Shown: positions 6,824 to 14,270 of the stretch, one piece after another | Layout of the letters: each line of letters starts with the position of its first letter | Position numbering within the stretch: position 1 is the first letter of the stretch | Assembly (NCBI RefSeq): GCF_013839515.1 | Contig: NZ_JACDNQ010000005.1 | Coordinates: forward strand, 62,001-126,000 | Source: Natronomonas salinimetallica | Lineage (GTDB): Archaea > Halobacteriota > Halobacteria > Halobacteriales > Haloarculaceae | Direction of reading: 5' to 3' | DNA: 64,000 nt | Made by a program: the position numbers and the translations under genes | Notes under the pieces: model-generated | What the model was told of the DNA's origin: nothing | Databases searched by the model: none | Seen by the model: only the letters and a program-made list of their open reading frames with translations

Positions 6824-8717
6824 CGGTACTCACCACCGCGACGTTGTACGCGAGATGGACCAGTATCGCAGCACCGAGACCGATCCCGAAGAGCCGCCGG
6901 CCGCGCGACGCGCCGATTGCCGTCAACGTTGCCGTGACGACATGCAACGCGAGCGGTGCGAGAACCAACAGCGCGACGATCGCGGGATCACCGGCTCCGA
7001 GGCCGGTCTGAAAGGCGGCGTCGGCGACAGCGAGACCGGGCAGGCCGACGAACTGGATCGCGAGGGTCATCTTTTCGGCGAGGAAAAAGCCGATCCCGGA
7101 CGCCGACCCGACGGCGGCAGCCACGGCGAGGGTCCGCCCGTATCGGGCGTGTACGTAGCCGGCATAGATCGGGATCCCCTTCGCGAGTTCTTCGATGACC
7201 GCGATCGTACCGAATATCAGGGGGATCGAAAACGTCACCGGCAACGCGAACAGGACGGCGACCGCGAGCAGTTCCGCGACGAAGACGAACGGGACCAAAA
7301 GCGCCACCACGAGGGCGACGCTCCGCGGGCGATGGATCCGACTCGCGAGCGCATCCAGTGTCTTCAGGTGAACCGGCCGCTGGGTGAAGAGGTCCTCCTC
7401 GCGGTAGATTCCGAAGCCGAGCGAAAAACAGATCACGGCGACGAGCGTCGCCGGCCCGAGCGAAAACGCGATCTCGCCGGCGGAGACCTCGGCGTGCGTG
7501 AGATCCATGATAACGAGCGTTAGCGGCGACACGAACGCCACCTGGCTGGTCTCGGCGAAGATGGCGGGAACGAACGCGTACGTGGTCAACAGCGTGCTGA
7601 TCGTCACCGTGAGAAACGTCAACTCCTTGAACGACCGGGCGAACATCGCCGCGAGGAACGTGGTACCGAAAAACAAGAGCGCGAGCGGGACGACCGCCAG
7701 TACCGAGAGCGGGCCGCCGCCGCTTCCGAGCAGCCACAGCCCACCGACGATGGCCGCAGTGATCCCGAGCGCGGCCGCGAGATACGGAAGCGTCTTGCCC
7801 ACGACGATCTCGCCGCGGCCGACCGGTGCGACGAGCAACAGTTCGCCGCGGCGGTTGAGCCGCTCCGAGAGCATCGAACTCCCGTAGGCCTGGATGAGGA
7901 AGTTCAGCGGCAACACGAACAGGAACGCGAGGACGAGAGACTGGAACGGAAACGGAGGCCGAATGTCCGAGGGAGATCCGGTCGTCGACGACGTCCCGAA
8001 GAGATCGAACGCGCCGAACGACGCCGCATCGACCGCCGTGTCGCCGCCCATGCCGCCGCTTTCGCCGGTCCCTGTGGCCCCATCGCCGATCCCCCCGGCG
8101 GCGTCGGCTCCGCCGTTACCGCCGTCGACGGCGGATCCGGAACGGCCGCCACCGCCGTCCCCGGGCGTTTCGGCGGCGACCGTTCCGCTCCGATCGAGAA
8201 ACCGAATCGACACCGTCACCGGAAACGCGGCGGTCCGGTTGTCCTCCGCTCGCATGAGTGCGTCGTTGTATCGGCCCACCGACGTCCGGAGCGCGGCCAA
8301 CGCTGCGAGACCTTTTTCCGTCGGTTCGCCGTCGAAAAAGGCGACGTAGATCTCGGTCCGACCCGCCCGCTCCTCGACGTAGAGGTCGATCCGGCCGTCC
8401 CCCCTGAACCCCCCGATCGCAACTCCTCCGTCCCCGGCCGGGGTCGGCGGCCCCGTATCAACGTTTCGGCCGTCGGTGTCGACGGCCGCGAACGTCGGGT
8501 CGGCAGCGACGGGGTCGTGATAGGCCGCGTCCTCGGAGACGCCGACGCGATAGATACCGTCCTCGAGGGCGACACCGCCGGTGACCGCGACTGCCCCGAC
8601 CGCGAGAACGAACGCGACGGCGGCGACGGCGACGGCGACCGCGCCCCGGTCGATCCCACCGAGACCCTTCGTCGACTCCCAGCGCGCGATCCGCAGAAGT
8701 GTTCTCGGCCGCATCAC
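6816..8717 (-). CDS. ABC-2 permease fused to PrsW-type intramembrane protease
   Basis: This 633-residue protein joins two membrane modules. Residues 1-440 form an ABC-2 permease: one helix (about 25-50), a large extracytoplasmic domain with a Gly/Asp-rich linker (about 184-226), then about six helices starting at 258, with RLNRRGELLLVAPV (about 286-299) as coupling helix. Residues about 460-633 form a PrsW-like glutamic protease: EELAK (509-513), FFLAEK with Glu548, His592 and HLAYN (621-625), the conserved motifs of that family. All candidate catalytic residues are present. It overlaps the ATPase gene by 4 nt and the next permease by 8 nt. PrsW in Bacillus cleaves an anti-sigma factor; the target here is unknown. 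Confidence 0.83.
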   Translation of the reverse strand: MMRPRTLLRIARWESTKGLGGIDRGAVAVAVAAVAFVLAVGAVAVTGGVALEDGIYRVGVSEDAAYHDPVAADPTFAAVDTDGRNVDTGPPTPAGDGGVAIGGFRGDGRIDLYVEERAGRTEIYVAFFDGEPTEKGLAALAALRTSVGRYNDALMRAEDNRTAAFPVTVSIRFLDRSGTVAAETPGDGGGGRSGSAVDGGNGGADAAGGIGDGATGTGESGGMGGDTAVDAASFGAFDLFGTSSTTGSPSDIRPPFPFQSLVLAFLFVLPLNFLIQAYGSSMLSERLNRRGELLLVAPVGRGEIVVGKTLPYLAAALGITAAIVGGLWLLGSGGGPLSVLAVVPLALLFFGTTFLAAMFARSFKELTFLTVTISTLLTTYAFVPAIFAETSQVAFVSPLTLVIMDLTHAEVSAGEIAFSLGPATLVAVICFSLGFGIYREEDLFTQRPVHLKTLDALASRIHRPRSVALVVALLVPFVFVAELLAVAVLFALPVTFSIPLIFGTIAVIEELAKGIPIYAGYVHARYGRTLAVAAAVGSASGIGFFLAEKMTLAIQFVGLPGLAVADAAFQTGLGAGDPAIVALLVLAPLALHVVTATLTAIGASRGRRLFGIGLGAAILVHLAYNVAVVSTVV

Positions 8718-9619
8718 CCCTCCGTCGCCCCCGGCGGTTTCTCCCCGCCCGGTCGCTCCGGTGATGCGACGTCGAGAAAGAGCCCTTCGAGGCTGGGTTC
8801 GACCGTCCGGACGTCCTCGAGACGCCCGCCACGATCGATCGCCGCCTCCCGGACGGCATCGAGTTCGTCCATGTCCTCGACAGTGCGCCGATAACGATCG
8901 CCCTCGGCGGTGGCATCGGGAACCTCGACGGTGGTAAACACGTGGTACACCGTCTCACCGTGGGTGGATTTGAGCTCCGGGAGCGAGCCTTCCGTGACGA
9001 TCCGTCCCTCGTTCATGATCGCGATGCGGTCACAGACCTCCTCGACGTGATATAGGTTGTGCGCCGAGAAGACGATCGTTCGCCCCTCCGCGGCGAGTTC
9101 TCTCGTGAACTCGATGATGTACTTCGTCGTCAACGGGTCCAGCCCGGAGGCCGGTTCGTCGTAGATCAACACGTCCGGATCGTTGACGAGCGACCTCGCG
9201 ATCGCGACCTTCCGTTTCATTCCCTTGGACATGTCCCCCAGCGCGCGGTCTCTGTGGGCCAACTCCAGCCGATCGAGCGTCCGTCCGATACGGTCGTCGG
9301 CGACGTCACGGGGGACGTCATAGAGGTCCGCGAAAAACCGGAGATACGACCGCGGTGACATCTCCTCGTACAACGGCGACTCCTCGGGGAGAAATCCCAG
9401 GAGGCGACGCGTCTCCCGGCTGTCTGCGCGTTTTCCGTCGATCGTGATCGTCCCGCTCGTCGGCTCGAGCAGCCCCGCGAGCGCTTTCAGGGTCGTTGTC
9501 TTGCCCGCCCCGTTCGGGCCGATGATACCGAACACCTCACCGCGGTCGACGCGAAAGCTGCTCCCTTCGACGGCGACGAACCCGCCGTACTCCTTGCGGA
9601 GGTCACATACCTCTATCAC
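8714..9619 (-). CDS. ABC transporter ATP-binding protein (NatA-like)
   Basis: The 301-residue ATPase shows Walker A GPNGAGKTT (residues 34-42), an ABC signature in the form MSKGMKRK and Walker B VLIYDEPASGLDP, followed by the H-loop SAHNLYHVEE. The C-terminal 80 residues form an accessory domain seen in CcmA/NatA-type exporters. It is the first gene of the operon with the permease-protease fusion and the second permease. Energising export of an ion, lipid or toxic compound is the usual role. TTTTAGT upstream of the ATG at 9619 is a weak TATA candidate. Confidence 0.9.
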   Translation of the reverse strand: MIEVCDLRKEYGGFVAVEGSSFRVDRGEVFGIIGPNGAGKTTTLKALAGLLEPTSGTITIDGKRADSRETRRLLGFLPEESPLYEEMSPRSYLRFFADLYDVPRDVADDRIGRTLDRLELAHRDRALGDMSKGMKRKVAIARSLVNDPDVLIYDEPASGLDPLTTKYIIEFTRELAAEGRTIVFSAHNLYHVEEVCDRIAIMNEGRIVTEGSLPELKSTHGETVYHVFTTVEVPDATAEGDRYRRTVEDMDELDAVREAAIDRGGRLEDVRTVEPSLEGLFLDVASPERPGGEKPPGATEG

Positions 9620-9837
9620 GCCCGGCCCGAGGAGTTGCAGTCACTAAAACCCGCGCCGGGAATCGGCAGCCGTGGGGTGGCGCGGCTGCCCAACCCTCCC
9701 TCAGCGTGCCGTTGATCCGACCGCAGCCTCCGGATCGAAATTTCGGACGGGCGGATCGAAAGCGAGCCGTCGCTTCCCGACCGACAGACGCCGACCGCGG
9801 CGGGGACGGATCCGTCGGGGGCATCCGGCTCTGACTG
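9620..9837. other. Intergenic stretch with an 8 bp-stem hairpin
   Basis: No gene is supported between the ABC ATPase start and the right 110 bp element. A perfect inverted repeat GGCAGCCG/CGGCTGCC at 9665-9690 (10 nt loop) lies about 45 nt upstream of the ATPase start and could be an operator or a terminator of antisense transcription. The rest of 9620-10041 is the repeat at 9838-9947 and plain spacer. Confidence 0.4.
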
Positions 9838-9947
9838 ATACTGGTGGACGAAATCAAATGAAACCGACTCACGAGTGATCCGCCGTTCGCTCCGTCGAAC
9901 GGCGTGATCCTCGTGCGTCGTGTGTACATTCTTTTGTTCGTCAGTAT
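9838..9947. repeat. 110 bp palindromic MITE-like element, right copy (inverted)
   Basis: This is the reverse complement of the 213-322 element apart from a few substitutions, with the same length and ends (ATACTGGTGGAC...CAGTAT on the plus strand). The central hairpin at 9881-9904 reads the same on the plus strand as the hairpin of the left copy, although the flanks are inverted. The 6 nt loop is therefore in the opposite orientation relative to its element. The two copies enclose about 9.5 kb. Confidence 0.75.
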
Positions 9948-10041
9948 GATAGGCGTCGCTGGGCGGACACTGGAAGGATAACGGACGAGACCAACGGACG
10001 GGTCGACTCCCGACGGGACGGCTTCGACCGCCGGTGTCGGC

Positions 10042-10764
10042 TTACTCGACGGCGTCGACGATCCGTCCCTGATCCATCCGTCCGAGGACGACCCGGTCGA
10101 TCCGCGGCGAGGAACACAGCGCCGTCGCGATCGGCTGGGCCGTCGCCTCGAGGTCGTCGTCGTCGACCATGTTTATAAGCGGAACGGCGCGTGCTTCCTC
10201 CGGCAGCCGTTTTAATCCGCCGCGGTCGTGTGAGAGCACCGTCACGACGTCTCCGGCTTCGATGCGGTCGCCGAGCGACAGGCCGGTGAGCGCTGCGACC
10301 CGTTCGGGGCGGTGGACGTACGCCGCATCGAGCGGCTTTCCGACGGCCTGGACGCTTGCGACCGGGACGAGCAGATCCGTCGATTCCGGGACCTGTGGCT
10401 CGTCGTCGTTCGGCGCCTTGAGAAGCCGGGTCCGGGCCCCGTCGGCCTTTAACAGTATCGGGACGTCGGTCGTCGCCGAAAGCGCGTCTATCGCTTCGGG
10501 ATCGTACCCGAGATACCGGGGGCGATCCCCGTCTCGTCCGGGGACGACGCCCAGTGGCCAACCGTCGGTCTCCCGAACGGCCTCCCGTGGAGCGTCCGTT
10601 ATCCGCAACGCCGAAACCCGGTCCTCGAAGAACGGGATCCGAACCGTCGCGGTCACGACGGCCCGTTCGAGCGCCGACGCGAGCGCGTACAGCGTCGATT
10701 TCTTGCCGCCCGCTCCGACGACCGAAACGACGCCCTCCGGCCCGAAGGCCTCACGGAGGTTCAT
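10042..10764 (-). CDS. yqeC: YqeC-like protein (putative selenium-cofactor/molybdenum hydroxylase accessory)
   Basis: The 240-residue protein matches the YqeC family: P-loop-like VVGAGGKKSTLYALA at the N terminus (about residues 15-29), VPILLKADGARTRLLKAP (about 103-120) and VVLGRMDQGRIVDAVE at the end. In bacteria yqeC occurs with selenium-dependent molybdenum hydroxylase genes and is thought to act in cofactor maturation. Here no hydroxylase, yqeB, selD or mocA neighbour is present, so the role is open. A clear TATA box (GCATATAAAC, 10787-10796) 28 nt upstream supports the ATG at 10764 and a leaderless mRNA. It is a single-gene unit. Confidence 0.75.
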   Translation of the reverse strand: MNLREAFGPEGVVSVVGAGGKKSTLYALASALERAVVTATVRIPFFEDRVSALRITDAPREAVRETDGWPLGVVPGRDGDRPRYLGYDPEAIDALSATTDVPILLKADGARTRLLKAPNDDEPQVPESTDLLVPVASVQAVGKPLDAAYVHRPERVAALTGLSLGDRIEAGDVVTVLSHDRGGLKRLPEEARAVPLINMVDDDDLEATAQPIATALCSSPRIDRVVLGRMDQGRIVDAVE

Positions 10765-10786
10765 ACCCCGAGGATTCAGACAACAG

Positions 10787-10796
10787 CATATAAACG
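10787..10796 (-). promoter_or_regulatory. TATA box of the yqeC-like gene
   Basis: GTTTATATGC on the minus strand is centred about 28 nt from the start codon at 10764. This is the expected position for a leaderless haloarchaeal promoter. Confidence 0.6.
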
Positions 10797-10873
10797 TTGC
10801 TGCCCGAGGCTCCGGTCTCCGGCGATCGAAACCGGTGACTTAAATCGGATGAGGCCGTTACTGGAGACTGCGT

Positions 10874-10957
10874 GCGAGGGTAGCCAAGCCCGGAAACGGC
10901 GGCGGACTCAAGATCCGCTCCTGTAGAGGTCCGTGGGTTCAAATCCCTCCCCTCGCA
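10874..10957 (+). tRNA. tRNA-Leu (anticodon CAA)
   Basis: The acceptor arms GCGAGGG (10874-10880) and CCCTCGC (10950-10956) pair perfectly, with discriminator A at 10957. The anticodon stem GCGGA/TCCGC encloses loop CTCAAGA, giving anticodon CAA. A long variable arm, as expected for Leu, follows. The T-stem GTGGG/CCCTC has one T-T mismatch, which is unusual; it may have arisen when an integrating element replaced the 3' end. There is no intron, and no CCA is encoded. A TTAAA box lies about 35 nt upstream. Confidence 0.9.
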
Positions 10958-11576
10958 TGAGCGAAGCGGCGCTCACCGCGCCGCGAGCGAATGCAGGAGG
11001 GATTCGAATCAGGGACGAGCGTTGCTCTGACCGTGGTTCAAATCCCTCCCCTCGCATCGTCGGGGGTTTCCCCGTGATGCGGAAGACCGCTCTCGGAGCG
11101 GCCTTCCCTCGCAATCTCTGTCCACTCCGTCCGAGTGACGACGCCGTGAAACCGCGCGGGGAGTCACGGTCGACGGCCACTGGTGACCGGACGGTCCCCA
11201 GACCGGGAGCGTCCGGCGTGCTGTCTCCGAGTCGCCCAGCGAGGCCGTCGAACCGACGGGAGCGCGTACGTTCGCGTCCGTCCGTGGCCGTTTCGTTGTA
11301 CGTGTAGCCCCCGCCGTCGATGTCGAGAACCGCGCCCTCGTAGCGACCGCCGTTCGGAACGATCGACGGATCGACGACGCGCTGTTCGGCGATTTCACCG
11401 TCCGCCTCCACGAGCAACACGGCATAGTCGTCGCCGAGGCGGTCGACAACCGCGGTTCGATCGGGCGGAGACTTCCCGATGACAGGAGCCGAGAGCACGG
11501 CGAGGCCGACAGCGGCGAGCACGAGAGGGCCGACGACGAGGGTAGCGACGCCCTCGGGAGCGAGCAGGTCACGCAT
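10908..11576 (-). CDS. DUF3006-domain protein with read-through C-terminus
   Basis: The 222-residue frame starts with a transmembrane helix (about residues 10-33), followed by a DUF3006 domain (TAVVDRLGDDYAVLLVE...GGRYEGAVLDIDGG, about 41-92) and the Arg-rich tail typical of the family to about residue 120. The remainder has no family character, and its end (two MRGEGFEP stretches) is the antisense of the duplicated tRNA 3' end. I infer that the natural stop was lost and that the frame now runs through the integration scar into the tRNA gene. The function of DUF3006 is unknown; the real product probably ends near residue 120. Confidence 0.55.
   Translation of the reverse strand: MRDLLAPEGVATLVVGPLVLAAVGLAVLSAPVIGKSPPDRTAVVDRLGDDYAVLLVEADGEIAEQRVVDPSIVPNGGRYEGAVLDIDGGGYTYNETATDGRERTRSRRFDGLAGRLGDSTPDAPGLGTVRSPVAVDRDSPRGFTASSLGRSGQRLRGKAAPRAVFRITGKPPTMRGEGFEPRSEQRSSLIRIPPAFARGAVSAASLMRGEGFEPTDLYRSGS
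10936..11057. repeat. Direct repeat of the tRNA 3' end (att-like scar)
   Basis: The 23 bp sequence from GGTTCAAAT to CTCGCAT occurs at 10936-10958 inside the tRNA gene and again at 11035-11057. Between them lies a reversed T-arm-like piece (GGAGGGATTCGAAT near 10997-11010). A duplicated tRNA 3' end is the classic mark of integrase-mediated insertion. Only about 77 bp remain between the copies, so the element itself is gone. Confidence 0.7.
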
Positions 11577-11648
11577 TGAGACGGGATGGTCCCGTCAAGG
11601 TATATGAACTGTCGGACCGCGGTGTCGACAGTACCGATCCGATGACCG

Positions 11649-11912
11649 CTACTCCGCGGCCGGCTCGACGTCGTCGACGATCCCGGCGGTCGCCCATCCG
11701 TCGTCAGCCTCCCTTCCGGCGACGAGCGGGTCGTCCTCCCCGTCGGTCACGAGCCGGTAGGTCGTGCCCTCGGAATCGCTCCCTTCGGCCTGGAACGCTT
11801 CCTGGAAGAACTCCGCCGAACGCATCTCCAGGACGACCGTCGAGCCGTCCTCGAAGGTGAGTCGGACGTCCTTCGGCGTGATGTTGTGGATACGCTTTGC
11901 GAGCGTGTGCAT
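11649..11912 (-). CDS. Small conserved haloarchaeal protein, function unknown
   Basis: The 87-residue acidic protein starts MHTLAKRIHNITPKDVRLTFEDG and has an alternating strand pattern suggesting a small beta barrel. The frame continues upstream, but that part lies antisense to the inositol-phosphatase gene and has no protein-like character, so the ATG at 11912 is preferred. It is divergent from the phosphatase gene at 12009, with under 100 nt between them. I do not recognise catalytic or metal-binding residues. Composition (D/E-rich, no Cys) is ordinary for a cytosolic haloarchaeal protein. Confidence 0.65.
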   Translation of the reverse strand: MHTLAKRIHNITPKDVRLTFEDGSTVVLEMRSAEFFQEAFQAEGSDSEGTTYRLVTDGEDDPLVAGREADDGWATAGIVDDVEPAAE

Positions 11913-12008
11913 GGATGTACTCGCGTCCGGGCGGACAAATCGGTGGTGTTTCGAGCGCCGATGTCGGCGAACCGATGGCGCTTTCAGCGTCGGCGTTCCG
12001 GAACCGGT

Positions 12009-12803
12009 ATGCAGACACGCGCCGAGTGTGCCCTCCGGGGAGCGAAAGCCGGGGCGGCAGTCGCGGCCGAGTCGTTCCGGGAGGACGTCCGCGTCGAGAC
12101 GAAATCGGAGAAAACCGACGTCGTGACACAGGCCGACCGGGACGCACAACGGCGGGTCGCCGAGGCGATCCACGAGTCGTTCGACGGCGAGCCGATCGTC
12201 GGCGAGGAGGACGGTACGCCGGATTCGGTCCCCGAGGACGGCCCGGCGTGGATCGTCGATCCGATCGACGGGACGGCGAACTTCGTCCGGGAAATCCCGA
12301 CGTGGGCGACGAGCGTCGCGGCGACGGTTGACGGTGAGGCGGTCGCGGGGGCGACGGTCGCGCCGGCGCTGGACGATACGTTCGTACTCGGGGACGGAGA
12401 GGCGTACGTGAACGGGGAGCCGGCCGCCGTGAGCGACCGGACCGATCCCGAGACGTTCACCGTCGTGCCGACGATCTGGTGGGGGTTCGACCGCCGCGAG
12501 GAGTACGCCGCCGCCTGCCGGGCGATCGTCGAGCGATTCGGGGACATGCGCCGGATCGGCTCCGCACAACTCGAGTTACCGCTGTGTGCGACCGGTGCCG
12601 TCGACGCCGTCGTGACGAACGTCGAAGCGAATCCCTGGGATACGGTCGTCGGAGCCGGCCTCGTCGAGGCCGCGGGCGGGACCGTTACCGACGTTCACGG
12701 CGAGCCGTGGCGATACGATAGCCGTGGACTGGTCGCCTCGAACGGGGCCGCACACGACCTCGTTCTCGACGCCGCCCGAGTGCCCGAGCGGGTCCGCCGA
12801 TAG
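12009..12803 (+). CDS. Inositol monophosphatase family protein
   Basis: The 264-residue protein carries the Mg2+-binding motifs of the IMPase/FBPase superfamily: the Glu of GEEDG (about residues 65-69), DPIDGTANF (about 84-92) and WDTVVGAGLVEAAGG (about 213-227). Archaeal members hydrolyse inositol-1-phosphate and often fructose-1,6-bisphosphate in the cytosol; residues alone do not decide. The ATG at 12009 gives the standard N terminus (AxxCALRGAKAGAAVA). It appears monocistronic. Its stop codon falls inside an imperfect 32 bp duplication (12798-12861). Confidence 0.88.
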   Translation: MQTRAECALRGAKAGAAVAAESFREDVRVETKSEKTDVVTQADRDAQRRVAEAIHESFDGEPIVGEEDGTPDSVPEDGPAWIVDPIDGTANFVREIPTWATSVAATVDGEAVAGATVAPALDDTFVLGDGEAYVNGEPAAVSDRTDPETFTVVPTIWWGFDRREEYAAACRAIVERFGDMRRIGSAQLELPLCATGAVDAVVTNVEANPWDTVVGAGLVEAAGGTVTDVHGEPWRYDSRGLVASNGAAHDLVLDAARVPERVRR

Positions 12804-12861
12804 TACCCGCGGTCGCCGTCGATCCCTCTCGATACTACCCGTGGCCACCGTCGACCGGAGC
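12798..12861. repeat. Imperfect 32 bp tandem duplication over the phosphatase stop codon
   Basis: CGATAGTACCCGCGGTCGCC (12798-) is repeated, with substitutions, as CGATACTACCCGTGGCCACC (12830-). The first unit contains the TAG stop of the upstream gene. Confidence 0.65.
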
Positions 12862-12941
12862 CGCGGGTCAGGGGAGGAGTCCCGACCGGAACGTCACAGG
12901 AGACCGGAACCCTGAAATCACGGTAGGCCGGGGATGTCCGT

Positions 12942-14075
12942 ATGCAGCTACCCGATGGCGTCGACCCCGCCCGTGCGTGGCTCGCCGCGTTCTTCGGTGG
13001 GATCGTCGTGGTCGCCGCCGGTGCGATCGCGTTCCCCAGACGGGTGTACGACGGCTTCCTGTGGCGATACTTTTGGGGTCCGGTCGATGCCGACGCCCAC
13101 GGTGCGACGTGTGCGGTCCGGGCCGACGGTACGACCGAACGATACTTCGACCAACTCGCCTGCTCGGGTGCCGACGGTGTCGTTGCGACGCCCGGATACA
13201 CGACCGTCTCGACCGTCAGTTACGCGATCGTCTTGGTCTTTATGCTCATCGGCGTGTTGTTGTTGCTCCGCAGGCTGGACGTGGAGATGACGTCGCGGTT
13301 CTACGTCGCGCTGTTCCCGTTCATGCTGTTCGGCGGCGCGCTCCGCGTCGTCGAGGACGTAAACGTCACCTTCCTCCGGGCGGACGTCGGAACTCTGATT
13401 CCGTACCCCCCCGTCGCGCTCATCATCAGCCCGTTCATTTATTTCGTGATGTTCGCGTTCACGCTCGGCGCGGTCGTGTTCTGGATCCTCCTCTCGCGAC
13501 GGGGGATCATCGGGGAGTACGAGCCGTATCTCGCCGGGACCGGCGTGCTCGCCGCGTCGGGGGCCATCGGGTGGCTCTTTTATATATCCGCGAACGCCGA
13601 GATCATCGGCTTTTTCCCCACGGTCGCGGCCATCACGCTCGGCGGCGCGACGCTCGTCACCGCGATCTTTTGGTGGACGAGCCAACGGTACGCCCCGTTT
13701 ATAAACGACGGCACGGGATACGTCGGCGCGCTGATCGTGTGGGGCCACACGGTCGATGGCGTAGCGAACGTGTTGAGCCTCGATTGGGCCGGGGCACTGG
13801 GACTCGGCGTGACCTACGGATCGAAACACGTCGTCAACGAGGCGACAGTCCGGATTACGGAGAGCGTCCAACCGGCGTGGCTCTCGGAGGCCGTCGGCAC
13901 CGCCTGGCCGTTTCTCCTCATCAAGATCGCTGCCGCCGTCTTCGTCGTCTGGGTGTTCAACGACGAGATATTCGAGGAGAGCCCCCGGTACGCCTACTTG
14001 CTTCTCGTTGCTATCCTCGCGGTCGGTCTCGGTCCAGGGACTCGGGACATGCTACGGGCGACGCTGGCGATCTGA
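12942..14075 (+). CDS. DUF63 family integral membrane protein
   Basis: The 377-residue protein is a polytopic membrane protein of the archaea-specific DUF63 family. Family segments seen are the N-terminal FPRRVYDGFLWRYFWGPVDAD stretch (in two parts), GGALRVVEDVN (about 125-135), PPVALIISPFIYF (about 150-162) and INDGTGYVGALIVWGHTVDGVANV (about 250-273). About nine helices are predicted by eye. Its role is unknown. Conserved Asp, Glu, Arg and His residues inside or beside helices suggest transport or an intramembrane reaction, but this is inference. It is a single gene on the plus strand, followed by a palindromic element. Confidence 0.85.
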   Translation: MQLPDGVDPARAWLAAFFGGIVVVAAGAIAFPRRVYDGFLWRYFWGPVDADAHGATCAVRADGTTERYFDQLACSGADGVVATPGYTTVSTVSYAIVLVFMLIGVLLLLRRLDVEMTSRFYVALFPFMLFGGALRVVEDVNVTFLRADVGTLIPYPPVALIISPFIYFVMFAFTLGAVVFWILLSRRGIIGEYEPYLAGTGVLAASGAIGWLFYISANAEIIGFFPTVAAITLGGATLVTAIFWWTSQRYAPFINDGTGYVGALIVWGHTVDGVANVLSLDWAGALGLGVTYGSKHVVNEATVRITESVQPAWLSEAVGTAWPFLLIKIAAAVFVVWVFNDEIFEESPRYAYLLLVAILAVGLGPGTRDMLRATLAI

Positions 14076-14082
14076 TTCATTG

Positions 14083-14157
14083 ATACTGCCGGTCGTACGT
14101 TCGTGACGCGATCGCGGCACCACGCGAATGGCGTGCCATCGGGATCGCCGGCAGTAT
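14083..14157. repeat. 75 bp ATACTGCCGG-ended palindromic element
   Basis: The ends are ATACTGCCGGTC and GATCGCCGGCAGTAT (about 12 of 15 positions pair). An inner hairpin with arms around GGCAC..GCGTGCC lies at 14117-14137. It sits between the DUF63 gene and the AIR-synthase-like gene. It shares its termini with the elements at 17841-17918 and 22187-22272. Confidence 0.65.
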
Positions 14158-14270
14158 ACGAAAACTCTATTTGAAAAAACGTGTAACACCGATACCATAA
14201 TGTATGTTATGCGACGGCTCGATACGTGGTGGAATCCGGTGTTTTCCGATGGATCATTGGGTGGACGATA

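Noticed and set aside
10908-11040. Peptides MRGEGFEP... as a real protein C terminus
   Set aside because: They are the antisense translation of the tRNA-Leu 3' end and its copy, a known artefact of annotation.
12948-13871. 307-codon minus-strand frame under DUF63
   Set aside because: DUF63 on the plus strand has clear helices and family motifs. The antisense product is Arg/Asp-rich with no fold signal.
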